In this document: in pieces, positions 18,227 to 30,068 of the stretch
Numbering within the stretch: position 1 is the stretch's first letter
Layout: each line of letters starts with the position of its first letter
NCBI RefSeq assembly: GCF_013426975.1
Contig: NZ_JACCPY010000021.1
Coordinates: 1-64,000, forward strand
Length of the DNA stretch: 64,000 nt
DNA from: Sphaerotilus sulfidivorans
GTDB taxonomy: Bacteria; Pseudomonadota; Gammaproteobacteria; Burkholderiales; Burkholderiaceae_C
Reading direction: 5' to 3'
Made by a program: the position numbers and the translations under genes
Notes under the pieces: generated by a model
Seen by the model: the letters and a program-made list of their open reading frames with translations, nothing else
Told to the model about the DNA's origin: nothing
The model's database searches: none

Positions 18227-19462
18227 ATGAATTCACGCATGAGTTCTCATCTTCCCCATGCCCGCTCGGCCCTGACGCTGGCGGTGGCCTTGCTGGCCGC
18301 GCTGGCGCTGAGCGCCTGTGGCGGTGGTGACAAGGCCGCAGGTGCCGCGCCCGGTCCCGGTGCTGGCGCGGCACCGCCGCCCCCGGCCGTGGGCGTGCTG
18401 ACGGTCAAGGCCGAGCCGGTGGCGATCGACACCGAGCTCTCCGGCCGGCTGGAGGCCTGGCGCACCGCCCAGGTGCGGGCACGGGTGGCCGGCGTGGTCG
18501 GCAAGCGCCTGTTCACCGAGGGCAGCGAGGTCAAGGCCGGCCAGGCGCTGTTCCAGATCGATGACGCGCCCTACCGCGCCACGCTCGACAGCGCGCTGGC
18601 GGCGCAGACCAAGGCCGAGGCCAATCTGGCCCAGGCCCAGGCCAATCTGGCGCGCAACGAGCCGCTGGCCGCGGCCAAGGCGATCAGCCAGACCGAATGG
18701 GTGGCGACGCAGACCGCGCTGAAGCAGGCGCAGGCCGATGTCGCCACCGCCAAGGCGGCGGTCACCACCGCGCGGCTCAACGTCGACTACGCCCAGGTCC
18801 GGGCGCCGATCTCCGGCACCATCGGCCGTGCGCTGGTCACCGAGGGCGCGCTGGTCGGGCAGGGCGAGGTCACGCAGCTGGCGCTGATCCAGCAGACCGA
18901 CCCGATGTATGTCAACTTCACCCAGTCCGCCGCCGAGGTGCTGCGGCTGCGCCGCGCGGTCGAGGCCGGCCAGCTCGGCCAGGGCGGCGGGCGTGGCGCC
19001 GAGGTGCGCCTGGTGCTCGACGACGGCAGCGAACATCCGCAGCCCGGCCGGCTGCTGTTCTCCGACCTGTCGGTCGATGCCACCTCCGGCCAGGTGACGC
19101 TGCGCGCCGAGGTGCCCAACCCCAAGGGCACGCTGCTGCCGGGCCTGTTCGTGCGGGTGCGCACCGCGCAGGCCGAGGCGCCGCGCGCGATGCTGCTGCC
19201 GCAGCAGGCGGTGACCCGCGGCAGCACCGGCGACACCGTGCTGGTGGTGGGCGAGGGCAACCTGCCCGCCCCGCGTCCGGTGAAGATCGGCGGCAGCCAC
19301 GGCGCCAGCTGGGTGGTGCTCGACGGCCTGAAGGAGGGCGAGCGCGTCATCGTCGACGGCTTCCAGAAGATGAACCTGCGCACGCCGACGCCGGTCACGC
19401 CGGTGCCGTGGACGCCGCCGGTCGCCGCCGCGGCCCCCGCCGCCTCGGCGGCCAGCCGCTGA
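18227..19462 (+). CDS. acrA: RND efflux periplasmic adaptor lipoprotein AcrA/MexA
   Basis: This 411-residue protein has a lipoprotein signal ending in the lipobox LSAC, so it is anchored to the inner membrane. It shows the lipoyl/beta-barrel layout of membrane fusion proteins: GRLEAWRTAQVRARVAGVV, a coiled-coil hairpin rich in QAQANLAR and ALKQAQAD, and VRAPISGTIGRALVTEGALV. A second ATG at 18239 is a possible start; neither has a strong ribosome binding site. It bridges AcrB and the outer-membrane channel. Confidence 0.93.
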   Translation: MNSRMSSHLPHARSALTLAVALLAALALSACGGGDKAAGAAPGPGAGAAPPPPAVGVLTVKAEPVAIDTELSGRLEAWRTAQVRARVAGVVGKRLFTEGSEVKAGQALFQIDDAPYRATLDSALAAQTKAEANLAQAQANLARNEPLAAAKAISQTEWVATQTALKQAQADVATAKAAVTTARLNVDYAQVRAPISGTIGRALVTEGALVGQGEVTQLALIQQTDPMYVNFTQSAAEVLRLRRAVEAGQLGQGGGRGAEVRLVLDDGSEHPQPGRLLFSDLSVDATSGQVTLRAEVPNPKGTLLPGLFVRVRTAQAEAPRAMLLPQQAVTRGSTGDTVLVVGEGNLPAPRPVKIGGSHGASWVVLDGLKEGERVIVDGFQKMNLRTPTPVTPVPWTPPVAAAAPAASAASR

Positions 19463-19483
19463 TCGCCCAGGAGAGACGACACG

Positions 19484-22400
19484 ATGTCTTCCCGATTCTT
19501 CATCGACCGGCCGATCTTCGCCTGGGTGATCACGCTGTTCATCCTGGTGCTGGGCGCAGCCGCGGTCACCAAGCTGCCGGTGGCGCAGTACCCGACGGTG
19601 GCGCCGCCGTCCATCATGATCTCGACCGCCTATCCGGGCGCCTCGGCGCAGGTGCTCGAGGACAGCGTGCTGGCGGTCATCGAGCAGGAGCTCAACGGTG
19701 CGCCCGGCCTGATCTACATGGAGTCGAGCGCCGACGCCAGCGGCGCGGGCTCGATCACCGTGACCTTCGAGCCGGGCACCGATGTCTCGATCGCGCAGAT
19801 CGAGGTGCAGAACCGCCTGAGCCGCGCCACGCCGCGCCTGCCCTCGGCGGTGACGCAGCAGGGCGTGCGGGTCGACAAGGCGCGCTCGAACTTCCTGCTG
19901 TTCGTCATGCTCAGCTCGAAGAACCCGGCCTATGACCCGGTGGCGCTGGGCGACTATGCCGCGCGCAACATCCAGCCCGAGCTGCTGCGGGTGCCCGGCG
20001 TCGGCCAGGCCCAGCTCTTCGGCACCGAGCGCGCGATGCGGGTCTGGATCGATCCGGCCAGGCTGGTCGGCTACGGCCTGGGCACGGCCGAGGTGGTCAA
20101 TGCGATCCGCACCCAGAACGTGCAGGTCTCGGCCGGCACGGTGGGCGGCACGCCCAATCCGGCCGCGCAGAGCTTCTACGCCACCGTCAGCGTCTCGGGC
20201 CAGTTCACCTCGGTGGAGGAGTTCGGCCGCATCCTGCTGCGCGCCAATGCCGACGGCTCGAGCGTGCGGCTGAAGGATGTCGCACGCATCGAGCTGGGCG
20301 GCCAGGCCTATGCCACCACCTCGCGCCTGAACGGGGTGACCGCCACCGGCATCGGCATCCAGCTCGCGCCCAGCGGCAATGCGCTGGCCACCGCCAAGGC
20401 GGTGCGCGCACGCATGGCCGAGCTGCAGAAGTTCATGCCCGAGGGCGTGAGCTACGAGGTGCCCTACGACAGCTCGAAGTTCGTCTCGGTCTCGATCGAG
20501 CAGGTGATCCACACGCTGCTCGAGGCGATCGCGCTGGTCTTCCTGGTCATGTTCCTGTTCCTGCAGAACTGGCGCTACACCATCATTCCGACCATCGTGG
20601 TGCCGGTGGCGCTGATGGGCACCTTCGGCGTGATGCTGGCTGCCGGCTTCTCGATCAACGTGCTGACGCTGTTCGGCATGGTGCTGGCGATCGGCATCCT
20701 GGTCGACGACGCGATTGTGGTGGTCGAGAACGTCGAGCGCATCATGGCCGAGGAGGGCCTGAGCCCGGCCGAGGCCACCCGCAAGGCGATGGGCCAGATC
20801 ACCGGCGCCATCATCGGCATCACCGTGGTGCTGGTGGCGGTGTTCGTGCCGATGGCCTTCTTCAGCGGCTCGGTGGGCAACATCTACCGGCAGTTCTCGC
20901 TGTCGATGGTGGCCTCGATGCTGTTCTCGGCGCTGATGGCGCTGACGCTCACCCCCGCGCTGTGCGCCACGCTGCTCAAGCCGATCGAGGGCGGCCACCA
21001 TGAGAAGAAGGGCTTCTTCGGCGCCTTCAACCGGGTGTTCAGCCGCACCACGCACAGCTATGAAGGGCTGGTGGCGCGCATCATCCGCAAGGCCGGGCGC
21101 TGGATGGTCATCTATGTCGCGGTGCTGGCGGCGGTGGGCTGGCTCTACACCCGGCTGCCGACCTCCTTCCTGCCCAACGAGGACCAGGGCTATCTGATCG
21201 TCAATGTGCAGCTGCCGCCGGGTGCCACCGTCAGCCGCACCGAGGCGGTGCTGCAGCAGGTCGAGGGCTTCTTCCTGAAGCAGCCCGAGGTCGACCGGGT
21301 GGTCGGCGTGACCGGCTTCAGCTTCTCCGGCTCGGGGCAGAACGCCGCGCTGGCCTTCGTGCCGCTGAAGGACTGGAGCGAGCGCCAGGGTCCCGAGCAC
21401 AGCGCTCAGGCGCTGGCCGGCCGGGCCTTCGGCGCGATGATGCAGATCCGCGACGCCTTCGTCTTCCCGCTGTCGCCGCCGCCGATTCCGGAGCTGGGCA
21501 ATGCCACCGGCTTCAGCTTCCGGCTGCAGGACCGCGCCGGCCAGGGCCATGAGGCGCTGCTGGCCGCACGCAACCAGCTGCTGGGCATGGCCGCGCAGAG
21601 CCCGGTCCTGGCGGGCGTGCGCCCCGACGGCCTGGAGGACGCGCCGCAGGTCAAGCTCGACATCGACCGCGAGAAGGCGGCTGCGCTGGGCGTGGGCTAC
21701 GACAGCATCGCCTCGGTGCTGGCCACCGCCTTCGGCTCGACCTATGTCAACGACTTCCCCAACGCCGGCCGCCTGCAGCGGGTGATCGTGCAGGCCGACG
21801 CGCCGGCGCGCATGGCCCCTGAGGATCTGCTCAAGCTCAACGTGACCAACACGAAGGGCCAGCAGGTGCCGTTCTCGGCCTTCGCCAGCACCCGCTGGGT
21901 GACCGGCCCGGTGCAGACGGTGCGCTACAACGGCTATCCGGCGATGAAGATCTCCGGCGACGTGGCCCCGGGCCGCTCGACCGGCGAGGGTATGGCCGAG
22001 ATGGAGCGTCTGGCCGCGCAGCTGCCCGCCGGCTTCGGCTTCGAGTGGACCGGCCAGTCCCGCGAGGAAAAGCTCTCGGGCTCGCAGGCGACCATCCTGC
22101 TGGCGTTCTCGATGCTGGCGGTGTTCCTGTGCCTGGCCGCGCTCTACGAGAGCTGGTCGATCCCGGTGGCGGTGCTGCTGGTGGTGCCGCTGGGCATCCT
22201 GGGCTCGCTGGCCGGGGTGTGGATGCGCGACATGCCCAACGATGTCTACTTCAAGGTCGGCCTGATCACCATCATCGGCCTGTCGGCGAAGAACGCGATC
22301 CTGATCATCGAGTTCGCCAAGGACCTGATGGCCGAGGGCAAGGGCCTGCTGGAGGCGACGCTCACCGCCTGCCACCTGCGTTTCCGTCCGATCATCATGA

Positions 22401-22660
22401 CCTCGTTCGCGTTCATCCTGGGCGTGCTGCCGCTGGCGATCTCGACCGGCGCCGGCTCGGCCAGCCAGCGCGCGATCGGCACCGGCGTGATGGGTGGCAT
22501 GATCACGGCCACCGTGCTGGCGGTGTTCCTGGTGCCGGTGTTCTTCGTCGTCATCCGCCGCCTGTTCCCGGGGGGGCACGACGTGCCGCATGCGCCGGGG
22601 CAGTTCAGCACGGTCGCCGATGCCGAACTGGCCGCCCTGCTGAAGGACGACAAGAAGTGA
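19484..22660 (+). CDS. acrB: RND multidrug efflux transporter AcrB/MexB (HAE1)
   Basis: This 1058-residue inner-membrane proton antiporter is full length for the family. It starts SRFFIDRPIFAWVITLFI (TM1). The proton-relay aspartates are in GILVDDAIVVVENV (TM4), and the partner lysine is in IIEFAKDLMAEG (TM10). Two large periplasmic porter loops are present. It lies 21 bases after acrA. Substrates are likely hydrophobic drugs, dyes or solvents, as for other HAE1 pumps. Confidence 0.96.
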   Translation: MSSRFFIDRPIFAWVITLFILVLGAAAVTKLPVAQYPTVAPPSIMISTAYPGASAQVLEDSVLAVIEQELNGAPGLIYMESSADASGAGSITVTFEPGTDVSIAQIEVQNRLSRATPRLPSAVTQQGVRVDKARSNFLLFVMLSSKNPAYDPVALGDYAARNIQPELLRVPGVGQAQLFGTERAMRVWIDPARLVGYGLGTAEVVNAIRTQNVQVSAGTVGGTPNPAAQSFYATVSVSGQFTSVEEFGRILLRANADGSSVRLKDVARIELGGQAYATTSRLNGVTATGIGIQLAPSGNALATAKAVRARMAELQKFMPEGVSYEVPYDSSKFVSVSIEQVIHTLLEAIALVFLVMFLFLQNWRYTIIPTIVVPVALMGTFGVMLAAGFSINVLTLFGMVLAIGILVDDAIVVVENVERIMAEEGLSPAEATRKAMGQITGAIIGITVVLVAVFVPMAFFSGSVGNIYRQFSLSMVASMLFSALMALTLTPALCATLLKPIEGGHHEKKGFFGAFNRVFSRTTHSYEGLVARIIRKAGRWMVIYVAVLAAVGWLYTRLPTSFLPNEDQGYLIVNVQLPPGATVSRTEAVLQQVEGFFLKQPEVDRVVGVTGFSFSGSGQNAALAFVPLKDWSERQGPEHSAQALAGRAFGAMMQIRDAFVFPLSPPPIPELGNATGFSFRLQDRAGQGHEALLAARNQLLGMAAQSPVLAGVRPDGLEDAPQVKLDIDREKAAALGVGYDSIASVLATAFGSTYVNDFPNAGRLQRVIVQADAPARMAPEDLLKLNVTNTKGQQVPFSAFASTRWVTGPVQTVRYNGYPAMKISGDVAPGRSTGEGMAEMERLAAQLPAGFGFEWTGQSREEKLSGSQATILLAFSMLAVFLCLAALYESWSIPVAVLLVVPLGILGSLAGVWMRDMPNDVYFKVGLITIIGLSAKNAILIIEFAKDLMAEGKGLLEATLTACHLRFRPIIMTSFAFILGVLPLAISTGAGSASQRAIGTGVMGGMITATVLAVFLVPVFFVVIRRLFPGGHDVPHAPGQFSTVADAELAALLKDDKK

Positions 22661-22668
22661 CCGTCGAC

Positions 22669-24075
22669 ATGATCCCCCACATGATCTCCACGAAGCCGCG
22701 CTTCCTCTCCATGGGCTCGACGCTGGTGGCGGCGCTGGTGCTGGCCGGCTGCACCAGCCTGGCGCCGCGCCATGAGCGCCCGGCCGCCCCGGTGCCTGCC
22801 GAGCTGCCGCTGCCGGCCTCGCTGGCCGCCTCGGCCCCGGCCAGTGCCGCCTCCACCGCCTGGCCGGATTTCCTGCGCTCCGCGCCGCTGCAGCAGCTGG
22901 TGAAGCTGTCGCTGGAGCGCAACCGCGATCTGCGCCTGGCGGTGCTGAACGTGCAGCGTGCGCAGGCGCAGCTGGGCGTGACCCGTGCCGACCGGCTGCC
23001 CACCGTCGGTGCCGGCCTGACCCAGTCGGCCACGCCCAGCGGCGGCGGCACGGCGCGCAGCTACACCGCCGGCCTGCAGGTCAGCGGCTGGGAGATCGAC
23101 CTGTTCGGTCGTCTGGCCAATCTGGGCGAGGCGGCGCAGGCCCAGGTGCTGGCCAGCGAAGCCGGCCGGCGCAGCGCCGAGCTGGCGCTGGTGGCGGGTG
23201 TGGCCTCGAGCTGGCTGACGCTGGCGGCCGACACCGATCTGCTGGCCAGCACCAGCCGGCTGGTCGAGAGCCGCGAGGCCTCGATGAAGCTGGCGCAGCT
23301 GCGTTTCGACAAGGGCGCAGCCTCCTCGCTGGAGCTGCAGTCGGCACGCCTGCTGCTGGAGCAGGCCCGCGCGGCCCGCGCGCAGCTGCAGCGTCAGCGC
23401 GACCAGGACCTGAACGCGCTGACGCTGCTGGCCGGCGGTCCGGTGCCGGCCGAGCTGCTGCCGACCGCCTCGACCTCGGCGATGGCGGGCGACACGCTCG
23501 CGCCGGTGCCGGTGGGGCTGTCCTCGCAGGTGCTGCTGCAGCGTCCGGACGTGATCGAGGCCGAGCAGCAGCTGGTGGCGGCCAGCGCCAACATCGGCGT
23601 GGCCCGCGCGGCCTTCTTCCCGCGCCTGACGCTGACCGCCAGCGCCGGTCAGGCCTCGACCTCGCTGTCGGACCTGTTCAGCGCCGGCCAGTTCGCCTGG
23701 ACGATGAGCTCGCAGCTGCTGGCGACCGTCTTCGACGCCGGCCGCAACAAGGCCAATCTGGAGGGCGCGAAGATCGCCCGCGACATCGCGGTCGCCCAGT
23801 ACGAGAAGGCGGTGCAGTCCGCCTTCCGCGACACCGCCGATGCGCTGGCCGGTCTGGACACCTGGCGCGACCAGCTCGCCGCGCAGCAGACCCAGCTCGA
23901 CGCGATCCGCGAGACCGTCCGCCTGACCGACCTGCGCTACCAGAACGGCGCCGCCAGCGAGCTCGAGCGCCTCGACGCCCAGCGCAGCCTGCTGTCGGCC
24001 GAGCAGGCCCTGGTGCAGGTCCGCCTGGGCGAGCAGCTCAACCGGGTGGCGCTGTGGAAAGTGCTGGGCGGGTGA
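22669..24075 (+). CDS. Outer-membrane efflux lipoprotein (OprM/NodT family)
   Basis: This 468-residue TolC-family channel has a lipoprotein signal ending LVLAGC. The family repeats are visible: SLERNRDLRLAVLNVQRAQAQLGVTRADRLPTVG, GWEIDLFGRL, LLQRPDVIEAEQQLVAASANIGVARAAFFPRL and FRDTADALAGL. Starts at GTG 22657 (overlapping the acrB stop, with AGGA upstream), ATG 22669 and ATG 22681 are all possible. It completes the tripartite pump with AcrA and AcrB. Confidence 0.93.
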   Translation: MIPHMISTKPRFLSMGSTLVAALVLAGCTSLAPRHERPAAPVPAELPLPASLAASAPASAASTAWPDFLRSAPLQQLVKLSLERNRDLRLAVLNVQRAQAQLGVTRADRLPTVGAGLTQSATPSGGGTARSYTAGLQVSGWEIDLFGRLANLGEAAQAQVLASEAGRRSAELALVAGVASSWLTLAADTDLLASTSRLVESREASMKLAQLRFDKGAASSLELQSARLLLEQARAARAQLQRQRDQDLNALTLLAGGPVPAELLPTASTSAMAGDTLAPVPVGLSSQVLLQRPDVIEAEQQLVAASANIGVARAAFFPRLTLTASAGQASTSLSDLFSAGQFAWTMSSQLLATVFDAGRNKANLEGAKIARDIAVAQYEKAVQSAFRDTADALAGLDTWRDQLAAQQTQLDAIRETVRLTDLRYQNGAASELERLDAQRSLLSAEQALVQVRLGEQLNRVALWKVLGG

Positions 24076-24097
24076 GCCGTTCCTCGACCGGGTCCGA

Positions 24098-25144
24098 TCA
24101 GAACAGCCGGCCCTGCCCGGTACGGTGCTCGAAGTGCGCGGCATGCCGGGGCAGCGGTGCACGCGGGGGGCGGAAGCCGCCCAGGTCCAGCGCGGGCGGT
24201 GTCAGGGCCAGGCCGTGCAGTGCGGCGGCGGCCTCGAGGCGGTGGCGCATCCGGTCGGCCGCGGCTGCCGCCGTGCCGGGGTCGGCCGTCATGTCCGGGC
24301 TGTCGTCGACCTGAACCTGCACCAGCACCTGCGCGGCCAGCTCGGGCCGGTGGTCCTGCAGCCAGCGCCGCAGGCGCGGCGCGGTGGTGTCGGACAGCCG
24401 CAGCGCCGTGCCGTGCGCGGTGCGCGCGCCGGCCCGCGCGGCCGCGGCGATGATCGGCTCGATCTCCGGCTCGTTCAGCAGCGGCACCAGCGGCGACAGG
24501 TTCACCCCGACCGGCACGCCCGCCCGTGCCAGCGCCCGGATCGCCGCCAGGCGCTGCGCCGGTGCGGAGGCCTGCGGCTCGAGCTGGCGCGCCAGCGCCA
24601 TGTCCAGCGTCATCAGGCTGATCAGCACCAGCAGCTGGCCGCGTGCGGCCATCGCCGCCAGCAGGTCCAGATCGCGCACGATGCCGGCCGAGCGGGTGAC
24701 GATGGCCAGCGGATGGTGCGCCTCCTCGAGCACTTCCAGCAGCGCGCGGGTGATGCCCAGCCGATGCTCTGCCGGCTGGTAGACATCGGTGGCCGCGCCG
24801 AGATTGATCGGTCGCGGCCGGTAGCCGGGACGGCGCAGCTCCTCGCGCAGCCGCTCGGCGGCATGGGTCTTGGCGAAGAGGCGGGCCTCGGTCCCGTCCG
24901 GGCGCGCCTCGCAGAAAAGGCAGGCATGCGCGCAGCCCCGGTAGGGGTTGATCGACAGCGGCATGTCGACATCGGGCGAGTCGTTGGCGCGCAGCAGGCT
25001 GCGGCAGGGCTCGTCGATCGTCACCGGAGGCAGCGGTGCGCCGGGCGCATGCTCCGGGGGATCCCAGCCCTCGCGCTCTGTCTGCCGCCGCAGCCGCTCC
25101 AGGCGGGCAGGAAGATCGGATTGCATGAGCCGCAAGTCTGCCAT
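24098..25144 (-). CDS. Radical SAM protein, PA0069-like
   Basis: This 348-residue protein has the iron-sulphur motif CX3CX2C in NPYRGCAHACLFCEARP near residue 70, typical of the SplB-like/PA0069 radical SAM group. GAATDVYQPAEHRLGITRALLEVL and VNLSPLVPLLNEPEIEPII are further family blocks. Typical members have CYARP where this has CEARP. The start at 25144 has weak ribosome binding; an in-frame ATG near 25126 is possible. It is divergent from clpB and shares its upstream region. The substrate is unknown. Confidence 0.88.
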   Translation of the reverse strand: MADLRLMQSDLPARLERLRRQTEREGWDPPEHAPGAPLPPVTIDEPCRSLLRANDSPDVDMPLSINPYRGCAHACLFCEARPDGTEARLFAKTHAAERLREELRRPGYRPRPINLGAATDVYQPAEHRLGITRALLEVLEEAHHPLAIVTRSAGIVRDLDLLAAMAARGQLLVLISLMTLDMALARQLEPQASAPAQRLAAIRALARAGVPVGVNLSPLVPLLNEPEIEPIIAAAARAGARTAHGTALRLSDTTAPRLRRWLQDHRPELAAQVLVQVQVDDSPDMTADPGTAAAAADRMRHRLEAAAALHGLALTPPALDLGGFRPPRAPLPRHAAHFEHRTGQGRLF

Positions 25145-25205
25145 GCGCCCGTGACCGCCCTTGCGATGGATCAATCCGGGCCGGAGGCCTCGCGCCGCTT
25201 CGCCT

Positions 25206-25234
25206 CTTGAAATGCCTCCGTCGCCTCCCCAATT
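25206..25234 (+). promoter_or_regulatory. Sigma-32 heat-shock promoter of clpB
   Basis: CTTGAA (25206-25211) and CCCCAATT (25227-25234) match the sigma-32 -35 and -10 elements with a 15-base spacer. The site is 27 bases before the clpB ATG, which has a GGAAGGAG ribosome binding site. Confidence 0.85.
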
Positions 25235-25261
25235 GCAGCTCAACTGGAAGGAGCCATCCCC

Positions 25262-27850
<2,589 letters not shown>

Positions 27851-27968
27851 ACGGGGCCCGGCACGCGCGGGTTCTTCCGACGGCCGTCTCGTCCCTGTCC
27901 TACAGGGGCGGGGCCGGGCGCTTCCTAGAGTGGCGGGATCGATGTTCCACCGCTCCCACGAGGTGCCC

Positions 27969-30050
27969 ATGCCCAAGAAGACCCCGCGTCCCGATGTTCC
28001 CGCCCTGAGCACCGGCCAGGCCGGCGAAACCCACCAGAGCGCCGGCGCCGGCGTGCCGGTGCTGACCACGAACCACGGGGTGCCGGTCAGCGACAACCAG
28101 AACTCGCTGCGGGCGCACGAGCGCGGTCCGACGCTTCTCGAGGACTTCGTGCTGCGCGAGAAGATCTTCCACTTCGACCACGAGCGCATTCCCGAGCGCA
28201 TCGTGCATGCCCGCGGCTCCGGCGCGCACGGTGTCTTCGAGTGCACGCAGGCCATTCCCGAGCTGACGCGCGCCTCGCTTTTCCAGAAGGCCGGCACCAC
28301 CTGCCCGGTCTTCGTGCGCTTCTCGACCGTGGCCGGCGGCGCCGGCTCGGTCGACACGCCGCGCGACGTGCGCGGCTTCGCGGTCAAGTTCTACACCGAC
28401 AGCGGCAACTGGGACCTGGTCGGCAACAACATGCCGGTCTTCTTCATCCAGGACGCGATCAAGTTTCCCGACCTGATCCACAGCGTGAAGATGGAGGCCG
28501 ACCGCGGCTATCCGCAGGCGGCCTCGGCGCACGACACCTTCTGGGACTTCATCGGCCTGATGCCCGAGGCCATGCACATGGTGATGTGGGCGATGTCGGA
28601 CCGGGCCCTGCCGCGCAGCCTGCGCATGATGGAGGGCTTCGGCGTGCACACCTTCCGCCTGGTCGACGCCGAGGGCGAGAGCCGCTTCGTCAAGTTCCAC
28701 TGGAAGCCGGTGCTGGGGCTGGCGGCGACCTGCTGGGACGAGGCGGTCAAGATCGCCGGGGCCGATCCGGACTTCCACCGCCGCGACCTGTTCGAGGCGA
28801 TCGAGGCCGGCGACTTCCCGGCCTGGGACCTGGGCATCCAGGTCTTCGACGAGGCCTGGGCCGCGAAGCAGCCCTATGACGTGCTCGACGCCACCAAGCT
28901 GATCCCCGAGGAGGAGATTCCGGTGCGCATCGTCGGCCGCATGACGCTGAACCGCAACCCGGACAACTTCTTCGCCGAGACCGAGCAGGTGGCCTTCCTG
29001 CCCTCGAACCTGATCCCGGGCATCGACTTCAGCGACGATCCGCTGCTGCAGGGGCGGCTGTTCTCCTACCTGGACACGCAGAAGTCGCGCCTGGGCACGA
29101 CCAACTTCCACCAGATCCCGGTCAACGCGCCGAAGTGCCCGTTCCACAACTTCCAGCGCGACGGCCTGATGCAGACACGCGTGCCGCGCGGCCGCGCCAA
29201 CTACGAGCCCAACACGCTGGCCGAGGCCGGCGAGGACCCGGGCCCGCGCGAGGCGCCGGGCGAGGGCTTCCGCTCCTTCTCCGGCATCGGGGCGCCGGCC
29301 ACCGGCAGGCTGCGCGTGCGCGCCGAGCTCTTCGCCGACCACTACAGCCAGGCCACGATGTTCTGGCGTTCGCAGACCGCCAGCGAGCAGGCGCACATCG
29401 CCTCGGCGCTGGTGTTCGAGCTCTCCAAGGTCAAGGTCGAGGCGATCCGCAGCCGGGTGCTCTCGCGCCTGCGCCGCGTTGACGAGGACCTCGCCTCGCG
29501 CGTGGCCTGCGGTCTGGCGATGCCCTTGCCGGACGCCGCGCCGGTGGCGCGCGAGCCGGTCGAGATGGCGCCGTCGACCGTGCTGTCGATGCAGGCGCGT
29601 GCCCCGCACGGCTTTGCCGGGCGCAAGGTCGCGATCCTGTTCGACGAGGGCTCCAGTCTGTCGAGCATCCGCAGGCTCTGCACGGACATCAGGGCGGCGG
29701 GAGGCAGTGTCTTTCTCGTCGCGCCGAAGGTGGGCGAGCTCCGGCTCAAGGGCGGCACGCTCAAGGCCGACGGCCAGCTCGCCGGCTCGCCCTCGGTGCT
29801 GTTCGACGCGGTGGTCGGCGCGCTTTCTCCCGATGCGGTCACGCGGCTGCTGCGGGATGCTGCTGTCGCGCAGTGGTTCCGCGATGCCTGGAGTCATTGC
29901 AAGGTGATCGCGCACTGCCCGGCCACTCGAACGCTGCTGGATCAGGTCGGGATCGGTCAGGACGAGGCCACGGTGACGCTGGATGCCCTACTCGCTGCGG
30001 GCTTGCAGCGTCACTGGGCGCGCGAACCCCAGGTGCGTGATCTGGCTTGA
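27969..30050 (+). CDS. katE: Large-subunit catalase HPII
   Basis: This 693-residue protein is a clade 2 catalase. The active-site His lies in [13 protein letters not shown], distal heme-pocket residues in [13 protein letters not shown], and the proximal heme Tyr in [15 protein letters not shown]. After about residue 540 a DJ-1/PfpI-like C-terminal domain follows ([14 protein letters not shown]), as in E. coli KatE. It removes hydrogen peroxide. The ATG at 27969 has GAGGTG upstream. A TAGAGT box at 27926-27931 could be a -10, but no good -35 is visible. Confidence 0.95.
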   Translation: MPKKTPRPDVPALSTGQAGETHQSAGAGVPVLTTNHGVPVSDNQNSLRAHERGPTLLEDFVLREKIFHFDHERIPERIVHARGSGAHGVFECTQAIPELTRASLFQKAGTTCPVFVRFSTVAGGAGSVDTPRDVRGFAVKFYTDSGNWDLVGNNMPVFFIQDAIKFPDLIHSVKMEADRGYPQAASAHDTFWDFIGLMPEAMHMVMWAMSDRALPRSLRMMEGFGVHTFRLVDAEGESRFVKFHWKPVLGLAATCWDEAVKIAGADPDFHRRDLFEAIEAGDFPAWDLGIQVFDEAWAAKQPYDVLDATKLIPEEEIPVRIVGRMTLNRNPDNFFAETEQVAFLPSNLIPGIDFSDDPLLQGRLFSYLDTQKSRLGTTNFHQIPVNAPKCPFHNFQRDGLMQTRVPRGRANYEPNTLAEAGEDPGPREAPGEGFRSFSGIGAPATGRLRVRAELFADHYSQATMFWRSQTASEQAHIASALVFELSKVKVEAIRSRVLSRLRRVDEDLASRVACGLAMPLPDAAPVAREPVEMAPSTVLSMQARAPHGFAGRKVAILFDEGSSLSSIRRLCTDIRAAGGSVFLVAPKVGELRLKGGTLKADGQLAGSPSVLFDAVVGALSPDAVTRLLRDAAVAQWFRDAWSHCKVIAHCPATRTLLDQVGIGQDEATVTLDALLAAGLQRHWAREPQVRDLA

Positions 30051-30068
30051 ATCGGCGCCGAAGCTGGC

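Noticed and set aside
18233-22591. A 1452-codon open frame antisense to acrA and acrB
   Set aside because: It is a shadow of GC-rich codon structure; the plus-strand genes show all family motifs and the antisense protein is low-complexity His/Arg/Gln-rich.
27926-27931. TAGAGT as the katE -10 box
   Set aside because: No -35 element at a suitable distance; kept only as a remark in the gene entry.
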